Below, piece after piece: positions 43,678 to 51,426 of a stretch of DNA of 64,000 nucleotides; position 1 is the first letter of the stretch, and each line of letters starts with the position of its first letter. The notes beneath the pieces were generated by a model, which was given only the letters and a program-made list of their open reading frames with translations, was not told where the DNA came from and did not search any database. The translations under genes and the position numbers were made by a program. Source of the stretch: Streptomyces odontomachi. Its GTDB lineage: Bacteria > Actinomycetota > Actinomycetes > Streptomycetales > Streptomycetaceae. The stretch spans positions 297,943 to 361,942 of the forward strand of contig NZ_JAMJWG010000007.1 in NCBI RefSeq assembly GCF_024435355.1, written 5' to 3'.

Positions 43678-45861
43678 CTACCTGGCCGACGGCTCGCTCA
43701 CCTCCCGCACCCAGCGAAGCAGCTCCCGCACCACATCGGCGCCGCGCAGCGACAGCACCGACTCCGGATGGAACTGCACCCCGGCGAACCCGGGCCCGCG
43801 CAGCGCGTGCACCTCCCCGGTGGCCGCGTCCCGGCTCACCTGTACGCCACGCCCGGCCAGCCGCGCCGCCCCGGCCTCGTCGCACCGCGCCACGAAACTG
43901 CTGTAGAACCCCACCGTCTCGCTCCGCCCGAACAGGTCGACGGTGCACTGCGCGCCCTGATAGGGCACCTTCTTGCGGACGATCGGCAGCCCCAGCTCGG
44001 CCGTGATCAGCTCATGGCCCAGGCAGACGCCGAGCACCCCGTGCCGGTGCGTGCGCAGCGCCGTGGCCGTGAGGTCGCGCAGGTGGCGCATCTTCGGATC
44101 ATCGAGGTCCACGGGATTGCCGGGACCCGGGCCCAGCACCAGCGGTCCCTCGTGCGCCGCCACCACATCCGCGAGCCCCGGCGTGTCGTAGCGCCGTACC
44201 GTCACCTCGAGCCCCGACGAGCGCAGCAGATGCGCCAGCATCGCCGTGAACGTGTCCTCGCCGTCCACCACCAGCGCACGCCCGGTGAGCCCGCTACCGG
44301 CCGGGTCGCTGCCGCCCGCCCGGCCGCCGCCCCCGGGTCCGTCCCCGCCGGCGGACACGGTCGGCGGCTCCTGCATCCGCAACCAGAACGGCGCCAGCGA
44401 CGCCCGCCGGCCGTCCAGCGCCGCCCGCACCCGCGGGTCGTCGGCCAGCCGCGTCCGCCGGCCCGCCGGGCGCGGGCGGGTCGGGCGCACGCCGAGCGCC
44501 GCCAGGACCGCCGCCGCCTTGGCGTGCGTCTCGGCCACCTCGCCCACCGGGTCCGAGCCCCGTACCAGGGTCGCGCCCACCGGCACCCGCAACCGCCCGC
44601 CGGCGTCGATGTCGGCGGTGCGGATCAGGATCGGCGAGTCGAGCGTCTGGCCGCCCGTCGCGTCCCGGCCGATCAGCGCGAGCGCGCCCGCGTAGTAGCC
44701 GCGCCCGCCGCCGTCCGGTGCGGGCGGCTCGTGGCGCTCGATGACCCGGCAGGCGTTCTGCACCGGCGAGCCGGTCACCGTGGCGGCGAACATGGTCTCC
44801 TTGAGCACCTCGCGCACGTCCAGCGAGGAACGCCCCCGCAGCTCGTATTCGGTGTGCGCGAGGTGCGCCATCTCCTTCAGCCGTGGCCCGACGACCACGC
44901 CGCCCATGTCGCCGACCGTGCACATCATCTTGAGTTCCTCGTCGACCACCATCGACAGCTCCTCGATCTCCTTGCGGTCGCCGAGGAAGTCCAGCAGCCC
45001 CGCCACGGTCGGCCCGCCGGTCGGATAGCGATAGGTGCCGCTGATCGGGTTCATCACCACGGTGCCGGGCAGCCGCCCGCCGCCCTCGGCCGAGGGCGCC
45101 CGGCCGCCCGACATCCGCACGTGCACCTCCGGGCTCGCGCCGACCAGCGTCCTGGCGCCGGTGTGCACGACGAACGTCCAGTACGCGCCGCGTTCCCCGG
45201 CGAGCAGCCGGCGGAACAGCGCCAGCGCGTCAGCCGCGTCGAAGCCCCTGATCAGACCGCGGAAGTCCCGCCGGATGACGAAGTTGGCGCCCTCGCCGAC
45301 GCCGATCTCGTCCCGCACCACCCGCCTGACGACATCGGCGTACGCCTCGTCGCTCACGTCGAACGCCCCGTCCGTGACCTGCACGTCGTGCCCGGGTAGC
45401 GCATCGAGGACGTCGGCCAGCGGCAGCTCGTGGACCTCCTCGGGCGCCAGCACGGCCAGCGGGGTCCCGTCGTCCCGTACGTCGAAGCCGCGTTCGCGGA
45501 TCTGCCGGAACGGGACCATGGCGAGCACGTCGTGCACCGGGCGGCCGGCGCGCGGAGCCCCGGCCGGCAGCGGGATGTCCGCCAGCCGCGCCACCTCGGT
45601 CACCGGGCCGAGCAGCACCTCCACGGTCTCGAGGGCGTGGCCCGGGGTGGTGCGGTGCAGCAGCGCGAACGGGCCGCTGTCGGGGGAGAGCAGCCGTCTC
45701 ATGACGGCAGCCGCCGAGACGGACGGGCCGGCGGGTGCGGCGTGGTCAGCAGGCGCAGCCTGGTCGGACGGTGCAGGTGATGCAGGTGATGCAGGTGATG
45801 CAGGTGACGCGGCGGCGCGGGTGGACTGCGGGTCGGGCGCCGGGCGTGGCGTCGGGTGCAT
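43678..45861 (-). CDS. trpE: Fused anthranilate synthase (TrpE-TrpG type)
   Basis: This single 727-residue polypeptide joins the chorismate-using synthase and the glutamine amidotransferase. It makes anthranilate for tryptophan or secondary metabolites. After a low-complexity Ala/Pro/Ser leader (1-45), the TrpE part (about 50-470) has NFVIRRDFRG, GASPEVHVRM, MNPISGTYRYP, IEELSMVVDEELKMM and ATVTGSPVQNACRVIE. The TrpG part (about 530-725) has GEDTFTAMLAHLLR, LVLGPGPGNP, the nucleophile Cys in GVCLGHELITAELG, and FAGVQFHPES. ATG 45861 follows AAGGAAC. Upstream lie a Trp leader peptide and an attenuator. Fused forms are also seen in phenazine clusters (PhzE), but the neighbour DAHP synthase and the Trp leader argue for primary metabolism. 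Confidence 0.92.
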   Translation of the reverse strand: MHPTPRPAPDPQSTRAAASPASPASPASPAPSDQAAPADHAAPAGPSVSAAAVMRRLLSPDSGPFALLHRTTPGHALETVEVLLGPVTEVARLADIPLPAGAPRAGRPVHDVLAMVPFRQIRERGFDVRDDGTPLAVLAPEEVHELPLADVLDALPGHDVQVTDGAFDVSDEAYADVVRRVVRDEIGVGEGANFVIRRDFRGLIRGFDAADALALFRRLLAGERGAYWTFVVHTGARTLVGASPEVHVRMSGGRAPSAEGGGRLPGTVVMNPISGTYRYPTGGPTVAGLLDFLGDRKEIEELSMVVDEELKMMCTVGDMGGVVVGPRLKEMAHLAHTEYELRGRSSLDVREVLKETMFAATVTGSPVQNACRVIERHEPPAPDGGGRGYYAGALALIGRDATGGQTLDSPILIRTADIDAGGRLRVPVGATLVRGSDPVGEVAETHAKAAAVLAALGVRPTRPRPAGRRTRLADDPRVRAALDGRRASLAPFWLRMQEPPTVSAGGDGPGGGGRAGGSDPAGSGLTGRALVVDGEDTFTAMLAHLLRSSGLEVTVRRYDTPGLADVVAAHEGPLVLGPGPGNPVDLDDPKMRHLRDLTATALRTHRHGVLGVCLGHELITAELGLPIVRKKVPYQGAQCTVDLFGRSETVGFYSSFVARCDEAGAARLAGRGVQVSRDAATGEVHALRGPGFAGVQFHPESVLSLRGADVVRELLRWVREVSEPSAR

Positions 45862-45906
45862 GCGAATGGGTTCCTTCCGATACGGAGGAACGGTCCGCGG
45901 AAACAC

Positions 45907-45933
45907 CGAAGGCCGCCCCTCGGGCGGCCTTCG
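45907..45933 (-). terminator. Attenuator hairpin of the trpE leader
   Basis: CGAAGGCCGCCC (45907-45918), loop CTC, and GGGCGGCCTTCG (45922-45933) form a perfect 12-bp stem between the Trp leader peptide and trpE. It is the expected transcription attenuator. A competing pairing with sequence near the leader codons would be needed, but I have not folded it. Confidence 0.75.
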
Positions 45934-45957
45934 CGGTGTCGTGGTGTCCGCGCAGAA

Positions 45958-45996
45958 TCAGTGGGCCGCCGAATGAGCGGTCCACCACCAGGTCAT
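45958..45996 (-). CDS. trpL: Trp-rich leader peptide
   Basis: The minus strand encodes MTWWWTAHSAAH and stop. Three successive Trp codons lie early in a 12-residue peptide, 25 bp upstream of a strong hairpin and about 97 bp upstream of trpE. This is the classical arrangement for ribosome-mediated attenuation by charged tRNA-Trp, as known for Streptomyces trp genes. Confidence 0.85.
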   Translation of the reverse strand: MTWWWTAHSAAH

Positions 45997-46227
45997 GTGC
46001 GCGTGTGCGATGTTCTGCGGGTCCACGGGCGGCACACTAGCGCACAATCGGCACCGGTGGACGGTGTACGGGCCCAGCAGACCGTCGAGAATCAGCCACC
46101 CAACGTGACCGTACGGCGACCGAAAGCAGCGCGGTGCAGGAAACGCGGCGGCGGGGAGACGGTGTGATTGTCTCAATCGGTGAGAGCACCCCAGGGCGCC
46201 CCAACCGGACCCCGTAACCTGGTGCGC

Positions 46228-47592
46228 GTGACCGTGAACGCTGAAACCAAGGCTGCTGAAAACCAGGCCGGTGGGAACACCTGGCAGAACCTGCCCGCGG
46301 CGCAGCAGCCCGAGTATCCCGACGCCGAGGCACTGCGCTCAGTGATCGCGGAGCTCGCCTCGTATCCGCCGCTCATCTTCGCCGGCGAATGCGACCAGCT
46401 GCGTGCCCGCATGGCGGCCGTGGCCAAGGGTGAGGCGTTCCTGCTCCAGGGCGGTGACTGCGCCGAGGCGTTCGACGCGGTGTCCGCCGACCACATCCGC
46501 AACAAGCTCAAGACCCTGCTCCAGATGGGCGCCGTGCTCACGTACGCCGCGTCCGTGCCCGTGGTCAAGGTCGGGCGGATCGCCGGCCAGTACTCCAAGC
46601 CGCGCTCCAAGCCGACCGAGACCCGCGACGGCGTCACCCTCCCCACCTACCGCGGTGACTCCGTGAACGGCTTCGACTTCACCCCGGAGGCGCGGGTTCC
46701 CGACCCCGAGCGGCTGAAGCGGATGTACCACGCCTCCGCCTCCACGCTGAACCTGGTGCGCGCCTTCACCACCGGTGGCTACGCCGACCTGCGTCAGGTG
46801 CATGCCTGGAACCAGGACTTCGTGAAGTCCTCCCCGTCCGGGCAGCGTTACGAGCAGCTGGCCCGCGAGATCGACAACGCGCTCCACTTCATGCGGGCCT
46901 GCGGTGCCGACCCGGAGGAGTTCAAGACCGTCGAGTTCTTCTCGTCGCACGAGGCGCTGCTGCTGGACTACGAGACCGCGCTCACCCGCGTCGACTCCCG
47001 CACCGGCCGGCTGTACGACGTCTCGGCGCACCTGGTCTGGATCGGGGAGCGCACCCGGCAGCTGGACCATGCGCACATCGAGTTCGCCTCGCAGATCCGC
47101 AACCCGATCGGGATCAAGCTCGGCCCGACGACCACGGCCGAGGAGGCGTTGCAGTACATCGACCGCCTCGACCCGGACCGTGAGCCCGGCCGGCTGACCT
47201 TCGTGGTCCGGATGGGCGCGGACAAGGTCCGTGACCGGCTGCCCGAGCTGGTCGAGAAGGTCACCGCGTCCGGCGCCACCGTGGCCTGGGTGACCGACCC
47301 GATGCACGGCAACACCTTCGAGGCCGCCTCCGGTCACAAGACCCGGCGCTTCGACGATGTGCTCGACGAGGTCAAGGGCTTCTTCGAGGTGCACAAGGCG
47401 CTCGGCACCCACCCCGGCGGCATCCACGTGGAGCTCACCGGCGACGACGTCACCGAGTGCGTCGGCGGCGGCGACGAGATCTTCGTCGACGACCTCCACC
47501 AGCGCTATGAGACCGCGTGCGATCCGCGGCTCAATCGCAGCCAGTCGCTCGACCTGGCGTTCCTGGTCGCGGAGATGTACCGCGACCAGTAG
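46228..47592 (+). CDS. aroH: Class II 3-deoxy-7-phosphoheptulonate synthase
   Basis: This first enzyme of the shikimate pathway joins PEP and erythrose 4-phosphate. The 454-residue plant-type (class II) enzyme shows WQNLPAAQQPEYPD, IFAGECDQLR, FLLQGGDCAEAF (metal-binding Cys), GRIAGQYSKPRS, AFTTGGYADLRQVHAWN, SSHEALLLDYE, DPMHGNT and GGIHVELTGDDVTECVGG. GTG 46228 lies close behind a GTAACCT -10-like box, suggesting a leaderless mRNA; GTG 46222 and 46234 are alternatives. It is divergent from the anthranilate synthase, so chorismate supply and use are encoded side by side. Confidence 0.96.
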   Translation: MTVNAETKAAENQAGGNTWQNLPAAQQPEYPDAEALRSVIAELASYPPLIFAGECDQLRARMAAVAKGEAFLLQGGDCAEAFDAVSADHIRNKLKTLLQMGAVLTYAASVPVVKVGRIAGQYSKPRSKPTETRDGVTLPTYRGDSVNGFDFTPEARVPDPERLKRMYHASASTLNLVRAFTTGGYADLRQVHAWNQDFVKSSPSGQRYEQLAREIDNALHFMRACGADPEEFKTVEFFSSHEALLLDYETALTRVDSRTGRLYDVSAHLVWIGERTRQLDHAHIEFASQIRNPIGIKLGPTTTAEEALQYIDRLDPDREPGRLTFVVRMGADKVRDRLPELVEKVTASGATVAWVTDPMHGNTFEAASGHKTRRFDDVLDEVKGFFEVHKALGTHPGGIHVELTGDDVTECVGGGDEIFVDDLHQRYETACDPRLNRSQSLDLAFLVAEMYRDQ

Positions 47593-47679
47593 TTTCCGGT
47601 TCGCCCGGCACGCCCCTTCGGGTCGATTCCGTCCCGGAGGGGTTGTCGCGGTTTGCGTCCGGACCTCCTGCCGGCGGGG

Positions 47680-47835
47680 GTTGCTCGCGCAGTTCCCCGC
47701 GCCCCTGGTTGCGCCTGCGGCGCGTGTGAGGGGCACGTAGTGCCCACTCGGGGGCGCGGGGAACTGCGCGCCAAGCCACGACGACACCGTCGGATCGCCA
47801 CCGCCCCAGCGGGGCAGTACCTGTCGGGTCCGGAC
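47680..47835. repeat. GTTCCCCGCG dispersed element, inverted arrangement
   Basis: GCGCAGTTCCCCGCGCCCCT (47687-47706) and GGGGCGCGGGGAACTGCGCG (about 47751-47770) face each other. Behind the second arm come CCACGACGACACCGTC and GTCGGGTCCGGACCACCGG, as in other copies. Here the arms are in the outward order compared with the copy at 6976. It lies between aroH and bfd. Confidence 0.75.
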
Positions 47836-47938
47836 CACCGGGACGGTGGGAACCGCGACCGTGCCCGCGGCGCCGGATGTGATCCGTACCGCTCGGGCCC
47901 GTCCCCGGCTTTCGCCCCGGCGCAGCCGCCAGCTAAGG

Positions 47939-47957
47939 TTAGGTTTGCCTCACCGAA
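47939..47957 (+). promoter_or_regulatory. Iron box (DmdR1/IdeR-type operator)
   Basis: TTAGGTTTGCCTCACCGAA matches the 19-bp DtxR-family consensus TTAGGTTAGSCTNACCTAA at most positions and lies about 80 bp before bfd. Repression by an iron-loaded DmdR1/IdeR protein would be expected, giving expression when iron is scarce. Confidence 0.8.
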
Positions 47958-48034
47958 CAGGCGCGCCCGGCAGGGCGCCCCGTACGGCCGGGGCGCTGAC
48001 CTGCCGGCCCCACCGCGTCCCGGGGAGTGACCAC

Positions 48035-48268
48035 GTGTACGTCTGCCACTGCTTCGGGGTGACCGAGGACCAGGTGCGGGGGCATGTGGCCGACGGCGCA
48101 TGCACGCCCCGCCAGATCGCGTCCGCCTGCAAGGCCGGCACCGACTGCGGCTCCTGCGTGCGCCGCATACAGGCCCTGCTCGGCCGGGGCGCCTGCCCGC
48201 GCCGTGAGCTCATCGACCGGGGGCGGCCCGCTCTCACCTCGGACCCGGTGCTCGACGAGGCCGCCTGA
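48035..48268 (+). CDS. bfd: Bacterioferritin-associated ferredoxin-like protein
   Basis: This 77-residue [2Fe-2S] protein would reduce and release iron stored in bacterioferritin. The four ligands are seen as VYVCHCFGVTEDQV and KAGTDCGSCVRRIQALL (CxC then CxxC), the BFD-like pattern. GTG 48035 follows GGGGAG at 8 nt. It is convergent with bfr, 47 bp apart, and has an iron box upstream, which together support a function in iron release during limitation. Confidence 0.92.
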   Translation: MYVCHCFGVTEDQVRGHVADGACTPRQIASACKAGTDCGSCVRRIQALLGRGACPRRELIDRGRPALTSDPVLDEAA

Positions 48269-48315
48269 GGGCGAACGCCCGACCGTGGCGGTGGGCCCGG
48301 CCCCGCGAGCCCGGT

Positions 48316-48831
48316 TCAGTTCATGGCCCCGCCGGACGCCTGGCCGCCGTCGTCCCCCTCCGGCTGCTTGATCTGCTGCGCGATGTACAGCGGCTCCCCG
48401 AGCTTCTCGACCAGTTCGAGCTGGGTGTCCAGGTAGTCGATGTGGTCCTCCTCGTCCGCGAGGATCGCCTCGAAGATGTTCGCCGACGTGACGTCGCTCT
48501 TGGAGCGCATCACGTCGATGCCGCGCCGCAGGCGGTCGATGGCCTCCACCTCGATCTGCCGGTCGGCCTGGAACATCTCGGTGACGGTCTCGCCCACCCG
48601 TACGTGGAACAGTCGCTGGTAGTTGGGCAGGCCCTCCAGGAAGATGATCCGATCGGTGAGGGCCTCCGCGTGCCGCATCTCCTCGAAGGACTCCGCCCTG
48701 GTATGCGCAGCGAGCCTGACCCAACCGTGGTTCTCCTGCAATTTCGCGTGGAGGAAGTACTGGTTGATCGCAGTCAGCTCGGCGGTCAGTTGCTCATTGA
48801 GAAATTCGATGATCTCGGGATCACCCTGCAT
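48316..48831 (-). CDS. bfr: Bacterioferritin
   Basis: This iron-storage protein assembles as a 24-mer with heme between dimers and oxidises Fe(II) at a di-iron site. At 171 residues it is slightly longer than usual because of a Gly/Ala-rich tail (EGDDGGQASGGAMN). Ferroxidase residues are visible in LNEQLTAELTAINQYFLHAKL (Glu), RAESFEEMRHAEALTDR (Glu, Glu, His) and ADEEDHIDYLDTQLELVEKLG (Glu, His). The heme ligand Met52 lies in the EEMRHAE helix. ATG 48831 follows GGAAGGAG. Confidence 0.96.
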   Translation of the reverse strand: MQGDPEIIEFLNEQLTAELTAINQYFLHAKLQENHGWVRLAAHTRAESFEEMRHAEALTDRIIFLEGLPNYQRLFHVRVGETVTEMFQADRQIEVEAIDRLRRGIDVMRSKSDVTSANIFEAILADEEDHIDYLDTQLELVEKLGEPLYIAQQIKQPEGDDGGQASGGAMN

Positions 48832-48994
48832 CGCCGAAGCTCCTTCCGGCCGGACGACTGAGCAGGTTGCGCGCATCCTTTCACCGGGCCCGGGGGGCGT
48901 CCAGTAAGCATGGAATGCCCGTGTTGGCATAACTTGCCGGTATCGGTGCAAGGGCCGGTCATTTCCACTGTTCCGGGTCTGTCAGGATGGAGGC

Positions 48995-49627
48995 ATGGGT
49001 CATTCGGTGGGGCGTGAAAGCCGGCAGGCAGAACGGCCGGAGCTGCCGCCGGGACAGCGCTTGCAGCGTGGCTGGCCCGTCACCCATTACGGGCCCGTTC
49101 CGAAGTTCCGCGCCGAGCGTTGGGAATTCCGGGTCTTCGGCGCCACCGCGGACGGCGACAAGCGCTGCTGGACGCACGAGGAATTCTCCGCGCTGCCCTA
49201 CGCCACGGTCACCGCCGATCTGCATTGCGTGACGAAATTCAGCATGCTCGCGGCGGAATGGGGCGGCGTCCCGGCCGGCGAGATTCTCCGGCTGGCGCCG
49301 CCCGCCCCGGAGACCAGCCACGTGATGGTCTGGGCGGAGTACGGCTTCAGCTCCAACCTCCGGTTGTCCGACTTCACGTCCCCGGCGGCCATCTTCGCCA
49401 CCCACAAGGACGGCGAGCTCCTCACCGCCGAGCACGGCTTCCCGCTCCGGCTCGTGGTGCCGCACCTGTACGCCTGGAAGGGGCCCAAGTGGGTGCGGGG
49501 CATCGAGTACATGACCGCCGACCGCCGGGGCTTCTGGGAAGAGCGCGGCTACCACAACATCGGCGACCCCTGGAGCGAGCAGCGGTACTCCTACCAGGAG
49601 GAGCCGGGGGACGGGCCGGAGCTCTGA
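48995..49627 (+). CDS. Sulfite-oxidase-like molybdopterin protein
   Basis: This 210-residue protein has the molybdopterin-binding fold of the sulfite oxidase/MsrP group in short form. The conserved Cys that ligates Mo lies in TADLHCVTKFSM, preceded by WEFRVFGATADGDKR. EYGFSSNLRLSDF, LRLVVPHLYAWKGPKWVRGIEY and FWEERGYHNIGDPW at the end are typical. It has no signal peptide, so it should be cytoplasmic, unlike MsrP. The substrate is unknown. ATG 48995 is the first start, 13 bp after a rather A+T-rich promoter region shared with bfr. Confidence 0.88.
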   Translation: MGHSVGRESRQAERPELPPGQRLQRGWPVTHYGPVPKFRAERWEFRVFGATADGDKRCWTHEEFSALPYATVTADLHCVTKFSMLAAEWGGVPAGEILRLAPPAPETSHVMVWAEYGFSSNLRLSDFTSPAAIFATHKDGELLTAEHGFPLRLVVPHLYAWKGPKWVRGIEYMTADRRGFWEERGYHNIGDPWSEQRYSYQEEPGDGPEL

Positions 49628-49650
49628 CGCCGGACCGGGGCGGACCGAGG

Positions 49651-50283
49651 TCAGTGGTGGTACCGGTGCGCGACCGCGTGCCCCATGCCGCGGCCGATCA
49701 TCCAGCGGTTCACCGGTGTGGTGATCACGAACGCCACCACCAGTGAGATCGCCAGCGAGATCCAGAACAGCGCGTCGGCCAGGCCGGCGCCCATCGCGGC
49801 GGGCCAGAGGGCGATGGCGCCGTTGTCCACCAGCTCCATGACGGCGATCGACGCCGTGTCCGCGGCCAGTGCCACCCGCACCGCGACCCGCAGCCCGGCG
49901 CCCGCCTTGAGGACGCCGCGCAGCGTGAGCAGATAGCCGAAGAAGAACGCCAGGACGACCGCCAGCAGGGTGGTCGGTGCGTTCCCCCAGCCGAAGGCCG
50001 TGCCGGCGACCAGGCCCAGCACCTCGCCGATGGCGCACCCGGTGAGGCAGTGCAGGGTGGCCTGCGCCGCCGTCGCCCAGCTGCCCCGGCCGCCGCCGCC
50101 CTGGTGGCCGGCGCCGTGCCCGGTGCCGTGCCCCGGGCCGGATGCGTGGCCGTGTGCGCCGTCGTGGGCGGGGCCATGGGGAGAGCCGTGCTCGTACGCG
50201 GCGGAGGTCACGGGTGTGGTGGGAGTGGTCGGTGCCACGTCTGTGGTCGGGTGCTGGTGTTCGGTGTGGTGCTGGTGTGTCAC
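49651..50283 (-). CDS. DUF4396 membrane protein with His-rich N-terminus
   Basis: This 210-residue protein starts with a His/Gly/Pro-rich segment (VTHQHHTEHQH and later GHASGPGHGTGHGAGHQGG, about 1-75). Four membrane helices follow. The DUF4396 signature is ATLHCLTGCAIGEVLGLVAGTA, with two Cys and a Glu in the first helix, followed by MELVDNGAIALWP and TTPVNRWMIGRGMGHAV. The His tail and the His/Cys of the first helix suggest metal binding, which is my inference. GTG 50283 follows GGGGG. It is convergent with the sulfite-oxidase-like gene. Confidence 0.85.
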   Translation of the reverse strand: MTHQHHTEHQHPTTDVAPTTPTTPVTSAAYEHGSPHGPAHDGAHGHASGPGHGTGHGAGHQGGGGRGSWATAAQATLHCLTGCAIGEVLGLVAGTAFGWGNAPTTLLAVVLAFFFGYLLTLRGVLKAGAGLRVAVRVALAADTASIAVMELVDNGAIALWPAAMGAGLADALFWISLAISLVVAFVITTPVNRWMIGRGMGHAVAHRYHH

Positions 50284-50369
50284 GGCGAGCCCCCAGTCGT
50301 CGGTGATCCGCGGTGTCCGCCGCGGTCCGTGCCGCGCTGCGGGTGCAGCCACGGCGCCGACGGGAACGC

Positions 50370-51287
50370 CTATACCCCCTCGGGGTATTCCCTGAGCTTC
50401 TTCAGCAGGGCCGCGTCCTGGGCGTGCTTCTCCTTGCCGCCCGGGGTCTCCAGGATCAGCGGCACCTGCTCGGTGGCCGGATGGCTCATCAGCGCACGGA
50501 ACGGCTCCTCGCCGATGTGTCCGGCGCCGATGTTCTCGTGCCGGTCCTTGTGCGCGCCGACCACGTCCTTGGAGTCATTGGCGTGGATGAGTTTCAGCCG
50601 ACCTTCGCCCACGGTGTCGACCAGCAGATCGAGCGTCTGCCGGACGCCGTCCGGCCCGGTCAGATCGTGGCCGGCGGCGAAGATATGGCAGGTGTCCAGG
50701 CAGATGCCGAGCTTGGGATGGGCGTCCAGCGCCTCGAAGTAGGGCCCGAAGTCCCAGGTGCGGGCGCACAGCGAGGCGCCTTGGCCGGCGGTCGACTCCA
50801 GGAGCAGATACGGATCGTCGTCCCGGGTCAGCTCGTCGAGCAGCGGCAGCATCCGTTCGCGCACCTGGGCCAGCGCCACGGCACGCTCCCGCCCGCCGGT
50901 GGCCGAACCGGTGTGCACGACGACGCCCAGGGCACCGATCTCCCGCCCGCGCCGCAACGAGTGCCGCAGCGAGGCGACCGACCGCTCCACGGTCTCCTCG
51001 GTGTGCGAACCCATGTTGATCAGGTAGGGCGCGTGGACGTACGCCGGGATGTCCTCGGCCGCACAGGAGGCGCGGAACTCCTCGTCCTGCTGTGGATTGC
51101 CCGCGGGGGTGGCCCAGCCGCGCGGGTTGGCGACGAAGACCTGCACGGTCTCGGCGCCCATCTCACGGGCGTACGCCAGGCCGACGGAGGCGAGGCCGCC
51201 GGCCACGGGCACGTGCCCGCCGATCGGATTACGGCGCGTGCCGACGGCCGCACCGGCGTCGCGGGCCGCGCTCTTGCTACTGCTCAC
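50370..51287 (-). CDS. nfo: Deoxyribonuclease IV (AP endonuclease)
   Basis: This zinc AP endonuclease of base-excision repair has 305 residues. The TIM-barrel metal sites are seen as IGGHVPVAGGLAS, YVHAPYLINMGS, VVHTGSATGG, LLLESTAGQG, GICLDTCHIFAAGHD, LIHANDSKDVVGAHKDRHENIGAG and LILETPGG, with the three zinc ions bound by the His, Glu and Asp residues in them. GTG 51287 is the start. It is placed between unrelated genes. Confidence 0.95.
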   Translation of the reverse strand: MSSSKSAARDAGAAVGTRRNPIGGHVPVAGGLASVGLAYAREMGAETVQVFVANPRGWATPAGNPQQDEEFRASCAAEDIPAYVHAPYLINMGSHTEETVERSVASLRHSLRRGREIGALGVVVHTGSATGGRERAVALAQVRERMLPLLDELTRDDDPYLLLESTAGQGASLCARTWDFGPYFEALDAHPKLGICLDTCHIFAAGHDLTGPDGVRQTLDLLVDTVGEGRLKLIHANDSKDVVGAHKDRHENIGAGHIGEEPFRALMSHPATEQVPLILETPGGKEKHAQDAALLKKLREYPEGV

Positions 51288-51426
51288 GCCGGACAGGGTG
51301 CCACGCCCGGTGAACCGGCGGAGCGGCGGGCCGGTCGGCGGCGGTCAGACCGGTGCGCCGGCCCGGTGCGCGACGAACGCGCCACGCACCGGGCCGGCGC
51401 ACGCAGGCCACGCGAGGACGGTCGTG

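Noticed and set aside
43768..45399. Long plus-strand open frame opposite the anthranilate synthase
   Set aside because: The minus strand has all TrpE and TrpG motifs; the opposite product is His/Arg/Pro-rich without any motif.
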